The notes under the pieces are model-generated. The model ran no database searches. It was not told the DNA's origin and saw only the letters and a list, made by a program, of their open reading frames with translations. A DNA stretch of 64,000 bases from Pseudoscleropodium purum. Taxonomy: Eukaryota; Streptophyta; Bryopsida; Hypnales; Brachytheciaceae. Positions 22,653 to 33,367 of the stretch are shown here, one piece after another (the stretch's first letter is position 1; every line of letters begins with the position of its first letter). The stretch spans positions 35,278,001 to 35,342,000 of the forward strand of contig OZ017797.1 of assembly GCA_963969395.1 (NCBI GenBank). Reading direction: 5' to 3'. The position numbers and the translations under genes are program-made.

Positions 22653-23349
22653 CAACATCTTCATGAATGCCGAGTTTCTCTGCAATTCAGAAACCTGAAA
22701 CAAATATTCGGTTAAATGCATTCAGAAGTAATCTGTACTACTCAAAAGCTGCGCAATCTGAAGTTTGGGACGTTTTGAAATATAAATCATATGAGTTTAG
22801 AGAAAAGAGTTTACAGGGTTGAATGTAAAGAGATTCAATTCGGGAATGGAAGTATCCAACCGTCTCACACAAGCCGGGCTTCAGGGAAATTGGGTGCTAA
22901 AAGACCACCCCCAGTTTGCAATTTGAGGGCGAGAAACGAGTATTTATCTTTCTCTACAACAGTTGAAAAAGGCAATTCTGATCATTGAATGCGTATCGAT
23001 TAACATGTAGCAGAAGCATGCAGAAATTATGGTTGGGAGTATTGTTGATCCTTTACTAGACAAGTATTTCAAGATCATGCATTGAAAATCGAGACTTCAA
23101 ACCGTAAACTCAAATTCCGATCACTAGTGCAATTTGGCCATGAAGGAGGCTGCATCAAAATCATAATGAGGATACATGTAAATTAAATCCAAGAAGCAAG
23201 TCTCCCGCAGTATCAAGACAAGCCGAGAGGAAGATCATACGCAACGAGAGAAAGCGACGGAACCTAACCCCATTCGTCGTCCTCACAGGAAGAAGATCGA
23301 AGCAGTAACTCATGGGCAGAACATCAATTACCATAAGCACTAAACCTAA

Positions 23350-23363
23350 GCCCTAAACCCTAA
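23350..23363. promoter_or_regulatory. Telo-box-like motif upstream of the GGQ gene
   Basis: The sequence gccctaaaccctaa contains the AAACCCTA element found in promoters of many plant translation-related genes. It lies about 575 bp before the start codon at 23936, with further degenerate copies (taaacctaagcc, gccctaaatt) on either side. A regulatory role is inferred only. Confidence 0.4.
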
Positions 23364-23935
23364 TTCCAATTCCTATAAGCCCAAAGCCCTAAATTATTAC
23401 CATGCTGAGATCCCATTTATATTTGGGGTGTCGGACTTTGCCATTCCTGATCCGTGATTTGCAGGCTTGTTGTCAAATTAGAGACATCGTGATTCTTCAC
23501 TTCTCAATATGCTAGCTCTCTTATAGAGTTTTAAAGACGATTTTGAAATCGCCTTCCCTGGGAAGGCAACTCTCTAGCATCTATCGTTGCTTTTGTTGAA
23601 ACTTTTACACCGTGGTGGTCGATCAAAATCCAGTTTAAGGGATGTGTCTTTCCTGAAGAAAACCGAAGGAGTGGAGTGATGGTTTTAGGGTTGAGATTTA
23701 TAGTTTGTCAGTTTTTAAGTCCATGAAGAAGGCGCTATTGGGTGCGATTCCTGCTTCGCAACTTGCAGGCTTGTTACCAAACTGGACACAAAGTGATTTT
23801 CTTTCTTCAAATATTAGACCTCTTGTAGATTTCAAGAGCGCGATTCTGAATTCTCCTTGTTAAACCAACAATGACACCCCTGACAGCGTTTCAAGCTAGA
23901 TCGGATAGTGGTGTGTAGAAGTTTGAGGATTAGAA

Positions 23936-26883
23936 ATGGGGAAGCCATGGCAATGGCTAAAGATGGCTCCGTTACTCTACCCTCTCGTGTATGCCCACGG
24001 TCAACATGTTGTGCGGCCTGCTCCTGCACTGGCCTGCACAATACACAATTCATCTCTCGCAATTGGTGGTGCATGTGAGAAGGAGAAGTTTTTCTGGCAG
24101 TCTCTGCGAGACTGTCGCTATAGTAGTTTGCCACCCCGGGTAGAGCATGAAGAAGGTGACGAAGAGGAGGGGTTTCCTGAAGAGGAAGAAAGTTCAGGAT
24201 CTTGGAATCATGAAAATCATCGATTGTTCGGTGCAAATCCCAAGCGAGAACAAGCAGCAGACGTAGATTGGCTCAAGTTGACGGATCGGGAGCTTCAGAT
24301 GCAATGCAGAGTGGAGACGCTCCGATCGTCGGGTCCTGGAGGGCAACACCGGAATAAAACCGAAAGTGCCGTGCGTCTGCTTCATCTGCCGACTGGTTGC
24401 GTTGCATTCGTAATACTCTCTCTCTCAAATATTTTTGAAGCTTCTGAAGTGTGATGTTGTGATCCATTCAAGTTTGGAACTCTGATCGAGTTTGCTCAAA
24501 CCCTAATGAGCCATTCTGTTATTTTGCACTTGACTATTTTCGATTTATTGAGATGTTCGTAGCACTCTCTCGTGTACTCTAAAGTCTGCAAGTAGACTAA
24601 CATTCTTGTCAGAGTTTCCCTGCACTAAATTTCATAACAACTCCATTGTTGTGATCCATTCACGGCTGAATTAAGTCATAGAATATCTAAAACCCTAAAG
24701 AGCCATTCTGTTACTTTGGACTTGACAATTTCTACATATTGAGATGCTCGTAGCACTCTCTCGTATACTCTAAAGTCTGCAAGTAGACTAATATGCTTGT
24801 CAAAGTTTCCCTGCACTAAATTTCATAACAAATCCATTGTTGTGATCCATTCACGGCTGAATTAACTCGTAGAATGTCTGAAACTCTAACCCTACAATCG
24901 CCATTCTATTACTTTCGACTTGGCGATTGTCATCGATACTCGTGACACTTCCTTTGCTGTTGTCATTTGACAGGCGGCAGAGGATCGTTCCCAGCATAAG
25001 AATCGGACAAAAGCTTTCAAGAGATTGAGGGAAGTGATTGCCTTGGAAGGTGACTGTCTTTTTTGTCATATGCTAATCTGGATTTTTGCTCATGAGTTTT
25101 TGTTTAAATCAGAAGGGTGTCTGTCATTCTAGAGAGCCCTTGTTGTATGCCCGCTGAATTGCCATGAGAAGGAAGCCTTGTTTTGCAAAGTTGAGCTCAA
25201 TTTGAATTAGTAATGCTCCTCAAGTCAATAGAGTATCTCAAGTCTTTACTTATTCTTGAATTGCACTGATTTGGCGGGACCTTACTCTTCTTAGTTGACA
25301 CTGTTCTCAAAAGGAGCCATGCCACTAGCAATCAAGAATGTTATGTTTTCTCCTTCGACTCTGTTGAATGAGCTCTATTTCCAAGCTATTTTAAAATTTG
25401 ATTCTGATGTGGTATTTCTGGGGTTTGGGGAATTTGTTGTGGGTAGTCAGGCGACCAGTGGAATTAGAGGGTTACACACCTCCACTTGAGCTGATGCGCA
25501 TACTGCCGGCTGTCCCGAAGACATCGAGAAAGAGAGAGGGAGGCCAGAAGATTGGTCCAAACCATGACGATTTTATCCAGGTTTTCCTCTCTCATTAATA
25601 ATGCTAATTGATGTTATGGATAGGGGGATCTTAGCCTTTATTTCGTAGTTTACTCATCTGCAACGAAAGCTTCGTCCTGTGGAAATTTCATGCTGCCTGC
25701 TTTGCATAATTCTGAATGTTTTGAAATGAATTTCAGTCGGCTTTGCATATATTTGGCTAGTTTGTTCTGTGGAGGACCTGGAGTAAGAAACCTAGCATAC
25801 TGAAAGGCTTCTTACTCCAGAGCCTTATGCTTCGAAAACACCTGATCCCGGCTTCAGGGTGATTAAAGATTCTCTTTAATCACCAACTCCACGGAGTGGA
25901 GTGAGTAAAGTTTGTAATAACGCCGGAATGCAGGCTTTTCCGCTGAGGGTGTTAATAAAAACTTTTTCCGCTGCTAAAGGAGTCTCCTAGGGGTTGATCT
26001 CTTTGAGCTTTGGTTTTTGTAAATACACACGGGTCCTCTATCCTTTTGGATATTGCCTTCCACACCCTAAAAAGCGCTAGGTCTGGACGTCAGGGTCTCT
26101 ATACCACTGTGGCACATGACGAACTGTTGAGTTCTGGGACTAACTGTCGTGAAAACTAATGCAAAGCATCCCATTTAAAACTGTTGACCTCATGCCAGGG
26201 TATTCAGCCATTGCTGGACTTGCTTGGGGCCACAAAGGGCTCTGTCTCCGAATGCGCTGCTATTCTCGGGTAATTGACAAATCCATGTATAATTAATGTG
26301 TTATTATCGGTTTCTCATGCAACTTTTTGCTCATTCTAGGTAGTTCGTGTGAATTGGTTAAATCCCTAAGAGACCGAGGGTTCATGGTTTGAAAATCATT
26401 AAACTATGACTACCGGTAATAAAATTCAGATAGGGCCTAATTCTTTATACCCAGAATCAGAGAAGGACATGTTAGTCAAAAAAATAAATATCATTGATCA
26501 AACGAAAATCCCCATATGGCCTCCTCAAAATTGCTGAAAATAACATGAGACCCAATTTGGTCTTTTAGGGTCTTTCTTCCTGACAGTGTTTTATGATGCT
26601 TTGTAGGCTAAGCACTGGGGCGCTTTCAAGACTTATTGTATCAAACAGGATGCTGTGGAAGGGAGTCAACAACCTGCGAGCGGCTTATGTAAGATTTTGC
26701 AACTTCAATAATCTGCGTGCCCTTGCAAATATCCTGAGACCCTCATTGTATTGTGCAGTTTAAGTTACGCCCTTGCAGAGTTTGTTTGATGAACGTTGTC
26801 GAGATAAAAAAAATGATTGCATTACTAACTTCATGCACGTGTCTTCTACTTTGCAGAATTTGAAGGCACTTCGTGGAGATTGA
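23936..26883 (+). CDS. Stand-alone GGQ protein: class I peptide chain release factor-like
   Basis: Six exons: 23936-24409, 24974-25049, 25447-25580, 26199-26269, 26607-26688 and 26857-26883; all joins keep frame and give 287 aa. The GGQ loop lies at residues 135-137 within [15 protein letters not shown] and is followed by [11 protein letters not shown], the signature of the catalytic domain of class I release factors, which triggers peptidyl-tRNA hydrolysis in the ribosome. The stop-codon-recognition domain of full release factors is absent, so a rescue-type or organellar role is more likely than ordinary termination. Residues about 70-86 are strongly acidic. The C-terminal part (residues about 230-287: [20 protein letters not shown], then [13 protein letters not shown]) matches the extra tail of plant homologues. 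An organellar targeting peptide is possible but not obvious. Intron 1 contains a tandem repeat and intron 3 a hairpin cluster. Confidence 0.93.
24455..24960. repeat. ~192-bp tandem repeat, about 2.5 copies, in intron 1 of the GGQ gene
   Basis: The string gttgtgatccattca recurs with spacings of 192 and 191 bp (gatcc at 24461, 24653 and 24844). Units share agccattctgtta, gtagcactctctcgt, tctaaagtctgcaagtagac and cctgcactaaatttcataac. The last copy is partial and stops before the exon 2 acceptor. Confidence 0.92.
25780..25995. other. Cluster of inverted repeats (hairpins) in intron 3 of the GGQ gene
   Basis: Four consecutive inverted repeats are visible: 25780-25789 with 25809-25818 (perfect 10-bp arms, ggagtaagaa); 25858-25869 with 25873-25884 (perfect 12-bp arms, ggtgattaaaga, 3-base loop); 25886-25892 with 25896-25902 (perfect 7-bp arms, actccac, 3-base loop); and an imperfect 18-bp pair, aaagtttgtaataacgcc with ggtgttaataaaaacttt, spanning about 25909-25965. 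A short fifth, aggagtctcct, follows. The function is unknown; a mobile-element remnant or structured RNA is possible. Confidence 0.85.
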
Positions 26884-27361
26884 GTTCCTCCAATGCATGA
26901 AGTATAATTTACTCGGCCAGTCCTTGGCTTGCAAGAAGCTTCTTGGTAGACAAGTGAAATATATCAATGTTGAGTTGACTACACGCGGATCCATCAATTC
27001 ATAAATGACGCTGGCATTTGCCTAGTGTAGATTGGGAATGAAGAGAGACAGTGTTTCATGTGAACTCGAATTCATTGTTCTCCATGAAAATAATGGCTTC
27101 TCAGCATTTTCCTTTGCCTCGCAGCTTTCATGTCCAGATAAGATTTTTACGGAGCCTGTTTTGCCTGAAGCAAGGCGTAAAATGGGTCCAAGGGTACAAC
27201 CCAACGCTTGTACAGCTGTTGGGAAATCTTGTATGATAAATATTACTAAAAAATTCTGCGAGGTTGGAAAATTGAAAGATTTATATTCACTTGATGGACA
27301 CAATTTTGCATCTGAGATTCCTAGGGATTGCAGTCATTTGCAGCTGGAAGACACTGTACAG

Positions 27362-27443
27362 GTGCTCATGCCGGAGTGGTTATCGGGCATGACTAGAAAT
27401 CATGTGGGCTATGCCCGCGCAGGTTCGAATCCTGCTGAGCACG
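27362..27443 (+). tRNA. tRNA-Ser (anticodon AGA)
   Basis: An 82-nt class II tRNA. Acceptor arms GTGCTCA and TGAGCAC pair perfectly. The anticodon stem CATGA/TCATG closes the loop CTAGAAA with anticodon AGA at 27395-27397. The long variable arm (tgggctatgcccg) is typical of serine tRNA, and the T arm is GCAGG-TTCGAAT-CCTGC. Internal A box (TGCCGGAGTGG) and B box (GGTTCGAATCC) are intact, no intron is present, and a TTTT at 27457-27460 could stop RNA polymerase III. It decodes UCU, and UCC by inosine. It looks functional. Confidence 0.97.
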
Positions 27444-29002
27444 TGGATTCGCTTCATCGTTTTCCAGGAGGACTTGCTAAATGATCCCCTAACTTTTGAA
27501 TTTTGAACGCTTTGAAATTAATTGATTAGTTAATAAATTATTACGATTATGATTTGGGTTTTGCTTGAGTTTTTGAATAATTAAGGTTTTTTTTTGTCTT
27601 TATCATATTTTCTTTCTTTGGGCATATATGAGGTTTGAGTGGGAATGAAAAAAAGGGTCGATTAAATCTATTGCCAGAAGAAAGAGAAACTACAATTTTC
27701 AACTTTATGAATTGTACTGAATACGCACTAATGCCCACCATTGAAATTGGAATGCTTGAGCAACCAAAGAATGCATGTATTCATAAATCCATTATTCTAA
27801 TAATTTTTGGTTGACTCTCTTGGTGATAGGCTTCATCCTATCAAGTTTAAGTTGTAGTGAAATTAAGATATTTTATGATTGTTTATGGGATTTTGTTTAA
27901 AATGCAATGAAATATTCATAAACAAATTTTGTAGTGATATTAATTTCCTCTCTTCACTAATAGGACAAATCCATGTAATAATGTTTGATTAAGAGTTTAT
28001 CCAAACTCTCATTCATTCCAAGAGAAGAATGGACAACAATCCAATAGAAAATAACATTCTCGGTGATCAAACTAAAGAAAATTGAAATTGAAATGAAATC
28101 AACAATAAATAATTGAAGCTCCTCTTGAACATTTATTTCATTACATGTAGAATATTACAAGTGTTTTTCTTTCGAATCTTTCTTGATGCTCAAATTGTTA
28201 GAATTGTAATTTCCAAAACGTTCATCATTCATCGTTGATTTAGGATTGTGTGAGGGTTTTATGAGACTTTTCGAGAAGAGGTTGAGGATGAGTTGTGTTC
28301 CACACAACCAAGCCGAAGAATCGTCGATCTTCGTTACATGGACCCCATCCATTCGATCATGTCTTCAGCCCATCGCCGAATTCTATAGAATGATCCAGAA
28401 CTGTCTCTTAATTAGAACTTGCCACTCACTCTTTCCGGCATGAGCTTCAGCACCTCCACTGATGAAGAATTCTCGGCATCCAAGGGCCTCAATTGCGAAC
28501 CCAAAAGTCTTACACCTGTCACTGGTCGGTGATTTCCAACTCGAATGGCGGTGGAAAACAACACAAATACACACTTGCATACGTTAAATCATCGATCGAC
28601 ACCTCCGCATCGACTTTTCTTCTTCCCAAAATCATCCAAATCTAAGCACAAGTCAGCGTCCAAGCGATTGAAAACATGAACGATCAGAATTCTGTTTGCA
28701 AAACTAAGTTAACAGCAAAGTTATCAGCCCGGAACCATCTGGAATTCCTTGAATTCACAGAACTGTACAGCCAAGGATTCGAGGCTCTTCCAGAATACTC
28801 TAGACGGCCACGTATCGTCACTGGCAATATGCATAAATGCATCCCTGATGGGCTCAACTAAATGTATTCCACTTCCACAGCGTCCATTGGAAATCTGTGA
28901 TCGAACATTGTACGTTGTTGAATAATTCTCAAGGTCTTGGGTGACAGTACTTCGCTCTGAGATTAGTTTTTTCTGTAGTTGACAGTTGCTAGAAATTCAA
29001 TT
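27444..29002. other. Intergenic region between tRNA-Ser and the sHSP gene
   Basis: AT-rich to about 28240, then more even composition. Several short frames occur around 28246-28861 but none resembles a known protein. It presumably includes the sHSP promoter; no perfect heat-shock element or TATA box was seen in the last 150 bp. Confidence 0.5.
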
Positions 29003-29780
29003 ATGGCTCTGGTTATGTCACCATGGTTTGGGCGAGGGTGTGGTCGGCGTGCCCGGCCGTTCGGCTTCGGCAGTCCTGGACTGTTCACCGACCTCGTGAT
29101 TGTGAAGGTGCCGATGATGCAGCGACAGGCTTCTCAGGGGGGAGCACCTGCCATGGCCAATGCTCGAATTGTGCAGTGGGCGGAGACTCCGGAGGGTCAT
29201 ACTTTCAAGCTTCGTCTGCCAGGTACGTGTATCGATCAGTATATTAACTGAATTCTTATGACCGGTGACATCATGTTCATTTGCAATTCTAGTACATTTT
29301 AGCAAGTGATAATTAATGGTTCAATGATAGTAAACTTCGTTCCAATATGACGTGTGCCCAGAAATATAATTCGTGTGGAATCGCCACTGCATAGCTTGAT
29401 CTAATTCATTTCATTCAAATTGTATGGAATTGATTACAGGATTGAAGAAGGAGGATCTGCAAATCCAGGTCGAAGAGGACCGAACTCTGTACATCAGTTA
29501 CAGCAACCAGCCCAACGAAACGGCCAAGATCAAGGACTCGGACTCAGCCAAGGAAGGGAAAGACACTGCTGCTGCTACAACTGACAAACAATCCCAAGAG
29601 CAGAAAATCAGCTTCATGCGAAAATTCAAGCTTCCAGAGACTGCCGATTTGGAGCAGATCAAGGCGGAGGTGACGAACGAAACTTTGACGGTGACGGTGC
29701 CCAAGCTGAAGATGAAAGCAGCTGAGCCTCGTAAAATTGAAATTAGTGAAGGTGTAGTTGCTGAGAAGTCTGAGCAGTAG
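29003..29780 (+). CDS. Small heat-shock protein (HSP20 / alpha-crystallin domain)
   Basis: ATP-independent chaperone of the HSP20 family, 186 aa. Exons 29003-29222 and 29440-29780 are joined in phase 1 within the codon for Gly74. The start at MALVMSPWFG was chosen over an upstream in-frame ATG eight codons earlier because it matches the usual plant sHSP beginning. The alpha-crystallin domain runs from about residue 56 (ARIVQWAETPEGHTFKLRLP) to 163 (LTVTVPKL). A charged, low-complexity insertion of about 30 residues (98-128, rich in K, D, S, T and A) separates its two conserved regions, and the usual GVL motif is replaced by ETL (154-156). A C-terminal I-x-I motif (IEI, 173-175) for oligomer packing is present. 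A polyadenylation-like AATAAA lies at 29894. Subcellular class is not certain. Confidence 0.95.
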
Positions 29781-30849
29781 GCGGATGCAAAGTCCTCCAC
29801 CTCCAAAGCGTACCTTAGTCTGATGATCAATAGAGTTATTATGTCTAGTCTAGAGTAGCTTGATTTGCGTGCATGTGACATGGCTAAATACTGAATAAAT
29901 GTGCATTCATTGCGCACTCTATGTGATTGCATCAAATGGTCTGTGGAATAAGAGCTCCACATGGAACTGTAGAAATTAGTCTTACTAACTTGGATTGAAT
30001 GAATTTAAAAGGTGTGTTTTGTCTGATGTGCAGTCGATTGCTTCTGCTTTGTTATAAGAAGCCTATATCACATCTTTGGTGTTGTGGTTGGAATCATGTA
30101 AGAACAGAACATGAACGAATCTCTGGATGATCATCCAATTGGATCCATGGAGGCCCTACTATTCTGTGGAAATTTCAGGGTTGTAAGGAAGTAAATTGTT
30201 TCTTGTGGAGATGCTTAGGGGGTTAGGCCATGAGTGGAGTAAATGTTATGTACAATTACATGTTTAGAATGTAGTAAATATGACGATTTTCAAAGAGTCA
30301 ACAACCATTTTCAGTTAGTTACTCATCTTATTACAGTGTGTTTTAGTGAGTCGAAATTTTCTTGAAAATGCTTACAAGATTTGAAATTGATTTCCGTTTT
30401 CGTAAGAGAATTCAAATGAAACAGTTGAAAGTTAAGGGCATGATTGTAGCTCGGGATCGACTAAGCCAACTGAAGTCATGTGAACTGAAAATGACATGTA
30501 ATTATCATTCATTCATCTTGAGCTTCTCTATTAAAGCAAAACTGCTCATTTACATGTGTCCTGTTCTTCCTGAATATGTATTGTGTCACTTGTAGATCAA
30601 CATTCTCTTCCTTTCTTAACAACAATTTAATCCATACGTATACCAAATTGATGCTTACTGCCACGTTTTAAGAAGGCAACGTGGGATTCACGAAACATGT
30701 AGGATTGTTCTAAAACCTGTGATACATACATGCTGAACCCTAATCTTCAAAACGTTGCCCTAATGCATTCCATTCTTCTGCTAATTGAACAATATCCATG
30801 CAACTTCAGTTGCCACTGTCGGCACAACCTTGAAGACTTCAATTCAATT
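29781..30849. other. Intergenic region downstream of the sHSP gene
   Basis: Contains the sHSP 3' untranslated region (AATAAA at 29894-29899). Beyond about 30000 no gene is recognised. From about 30730 there are frames that may be the decayed 5' part of the bestrophin relic (SLGSTLSFSKSRAPALTS), in a different frame from its main body. Confidence 0.5.
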
Positions 30850-31785
30850 CATTGTCACAGAGATTTGATAGTTTCTTTAGGTTCAACACTCTCCTTTTCC
30901 AAATCCAGGGCACCAGCTCTAACTTCCAATCAATCCTGAGTAGAAATTTAAGCCAAGAGACTATCAATTTTGACAGAGATTGCAAAGAAATTGTCGTTAT
31001 TACTGATAAGGTAAACAAGATGTCGAAACCAAATCGGAACAGTGTCAACATGTCTTCGAAGGATCCTCATTGTAAATGGACCTACTACTTTGCAATGTTG
31101 TACCACAAAACTATATACAATCACGCAGCTTGGAATGAACACCGCAGCAGTATTCGTCATGGCCAACATATGGTTCGACTTGCAGGCTTTCCTCTTTGGC
31201 CTAAACCCTAAACCCTAAACACCTGTAATCATCCTCACGATCTATTCAGCAATAGTGGCAGGTTACAATGACGCAGTTGAAGCCCACCGTCCAATGTGGA
31301 AGGTACATGTATTGCATTTACCTACAATTGCACTGACATTCACGGCTGCAGCTCTTATCATTTTATTAAGGCTTCGGACATCTGCATGTTATGGAAGATT
31401 TGATGAAGCTCGCAAAACTTGGGGTGCAAATTTGAATCGATGCCGAGACCTTGCAAGACAAGCATGTACATGGATGAGTTCCAAAGAAGATGAGAGAACA
31501 CTGCAATATTTTATTCAATACCTCAAAGCCTATCCTTATTGTATGAAAGAAAATGTTGAGGCAGAAGGCCGTTTGCATGGTGAGTTGGTAAACATATTAA
31601 ACCCTGAAAGATTTAGAAGCTATGTTGGATTCAACCCATCATCCTAACTATTGCATACAAGTTCTCTCTGAGCCTTCTGAGTGCGGCAGCTTTGTTTTGT
31701 ATTGATGAAGTAGGAATACAAATTGAAGAGCCCTTTTCAATATTACCTCTTTAAGCTATTTGTGATGGTATTTGCAAAAACATTG
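30850..31785 (+). pseudogene. Bestrophin-like (VCCN-type thylakoid chloride channel) pseudogene
   Basis: Three blocks of plant bestrophin homology lie in order without introns. Block 1 (to 31205) contains HAAWNEHRSSIRHGQHM. Block 2 (31222-31647) contains VIILTIYSAIVAGYNDAV, RTSACYGRFDEARKTWGAN and CRDLARQA. Block 3 (about 31677-31785) contains SAAALFCIDEVGIQIEEPF, the conserved C-terminal segment. Between blocks 1 and 2, telomere-type repeats (31200-31220) add a stop and shift the frame. Block 2 ends at a stop at 31645-31647. The central pore and membrane region between blocks 2 and 3 is missing, and block 3 has its own in-frame TAA at 31752. The functional family moves chloride across thylakoid membranes. 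This copy cannot encode a whole protein; lack of introns would fit a retrocopy, though no clear poly-A tail is seen. Confidence 0.82.
31200..31220. repeat. Interstitial telomere repeat (CCTAAAC x3) in the bestrophin relic
   Basis: Three perfect CCTAAAC units, the plant-type telomere heptamer, interrupt the bestrophin frame. Taking the two flanking homology blocks as once continuous, about 16 bases (31206-31221) are extra, which gives a frame shift and an immediate TAA at 31209-31211. Confidence 0.9.
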
Positions 31786-33131
31786 ACCATATATGTGCTG
31801 TTCATAAAAAAATTGCTAGCTTACAATGTCTTCATGAATGTAATGTTGTTGAATCACTAAAAAGATGATATTAAAATGCAATGATGTAAGTTGGGCAAGA
31901 TGCATATTTTTTCTACATATATGAGAATATAGAAGTGCCAAATAATTGAGTTGAATTTTATTTTATTTATCTTTTTAATCAACATTTGCAATTGTATTTT
32001 TTTAGCTTGCTAGTTTGTATTTTCTAAAGTGTGGTTGAAAAATGTAGGAGTGAAAATAGTTTTAGCATAAAGTTGAAATCCAATCTTTTGTAAAAATAAC
32101 AAATTCCAAATTTTTTTTAATACCTACATTAGTATCTCAAGAGAGAAATTTAGGATTTAAAATGTTGAAATGTTTTTGAATGAGGGGTTTGAAAAGAGTT
32201 TTTTTAATTTCACATCATTACTAATGACAATATAGTTTTTTTCATTTAAAGAACTTCTTAATTAATAACCTCAATCCTTGCAAAATTGACTATAAAGATA
32301 TGACCCTCATTTTTCAAAGATAGAATGAATCCAAGACTTTCAAAGAACATGAAAAGAATTGAAATAGAACTTAGATTTATACTCTAAACTTTATACTTGC
32401 AAATGATATATCTCTTTTTCATCTTAGACTCCAAAATCAAGATTATTTACAATTGCATTTAAGAAACTCCTTTACAGTATTATTTGTAAGTTATAAAAAT
32501 CAAAATTCAAATGCAATTAAGTCATAGAACATCTACCATATTATATTTGGGGAGAAGAATGTTATTAACTTATTTGTTTGTTTATCTTTGTGCTCATTCA
32601 AATTCAAGGCTTGCATCTTACACTTGCTTGCACTATTAAAAAAATTAAATTAAACAAAAAAATTGAAGGTTTATATTTAATCTACTTATAATCCTACATA
32701 TGTTTTTATGCATCTTCAATGAATTTTATTTATTCACCTCATCATCACTTTTACTCCTATAAGATGGTTTGTTTGCCAAAATCTAGTGAATTTTTAGAAT
32801 GCATGAAAACAACAATAGGCTATAAATTAGGGTTGCAAATAAGCTTCACTTGGAAGAATAAGTGGTAATTTATAGTAAGACTACAACACAAGTCCTTTAG
32901 AATTCTTCAAGCGTTAATTGATCATTTAGAATCACGATATAGCCAAACTAGATAATCTTTTTTCATTTTCCAGAACATACTCTTTTTCTTCTCTATTAAA
33001 GTATGACATGTGGCCTGATCATTTTAAGGTCTACCATGGGGCATATTCATGGTAGGGGGTACTATTTCTTGGACAAAGATTATGCAAAAACTTGAATGTA
33101 CATTGTGCATTTTGTTAAATCTATATTAAAA

Positions 33132-33262
33132 ACTTGGAACAAAGTAAAAATATAATGGAAACTAGGAGAAAGTAAAAGTGTAATACAAACTAGAACAAAG
33201 TAAAAATGTAATGGAAACTAGGACAAAGTAAAAGTGTAAAGAAAACTACGTAAAAGTAAAAG
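33132..33262. repeat. 28-29-bp tandem repeat in the kinase promoter, about 4 units
   Basis: Units of the form aacaaagtaaaaatgtaatg followed by gaaactag repeat four times with small changes (agtaaaagtgtaa alternating with agtaaaaatgtaa). Each unit brings one or more AAAG cores, the minimal binding site of plant Dof factors. The array lies about 105-235 bp upstream of the start codon. Confidence 0.9.
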
Positions 33263-33290
33263 GTAGCTCAATAAATAACAATGCTTTGCA

Positions 33291-33298
33291 TATATAAT
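33291..33298 (+). promoter_or_regulatory. TATA-like box of the kinase gene
   Basis: The sequence TATATAAT lies 70 bp upstream of the ATG at 33368, a plausible distance for a core promoter with a short 5' leader. In such AT-rich DNA a chance match is possible. Confidence 0.45.
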
Positions 33299-33367
33299 TT
33301 CTATATCTTTACTTCTATTATTCCTATGTCTTTGTTTTCATGACCTTATCAATTGTTGCTCTTCAAA

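Larger units (their letters stand above)
21401..23935. other. Intergenic region upstream of the GGQ gene
   Basis: No gene recognised. It contains a perfect-period 65-bp duplication (22122-22251), a GCAG/GA-rich microsatellite (22604-22652) and a telomere-like box (23350-23363). The last several hundred bases presumably include the promoter and 5' leader of the gene at 23936. Confidence 0.5.
31786..33367. other. AT-rich intergenic region upstream of the kinase gene
   Basis: No gene recognised. Very AT-rich with many A and T runs. The final 240 bp hold a 28-29-bp tandem repeat and a TATA-like box, listed separately, and are the likely promoter of the kinase gene. Confidence 0.55.

Noticed and set aside
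23936..24454. GGQ protein ending at the first stop after exon 1 (172 aa)
   Set aside because: Reading through gives an unrelated tail; splicing at 24409 joins in frame to [11 protein letters not shown], the expected continuation of the family.
27032..27484. Open frame of 150 codons overlapping the tRNA-Ser region
   Set aside because: It runs straight through an intact tRNA gene and has no protein-like features; the tRNA explains the conserved part.
28979..29002. Upstream in-frame ATG for the sHSP (eight extra residues)
   Set aside because: The product beginning MALVMSPWF fits the usual plant sHSP N terminus better; the upstream start cannot be fully excluded.
31255..31647. Bestrophin block 2 as a functional short gene
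   Set aside because: It begins without an ATG, lacks the pore region and C terminus, and is flanked by other broken pieces of the same gene; called a pseudogene instead.
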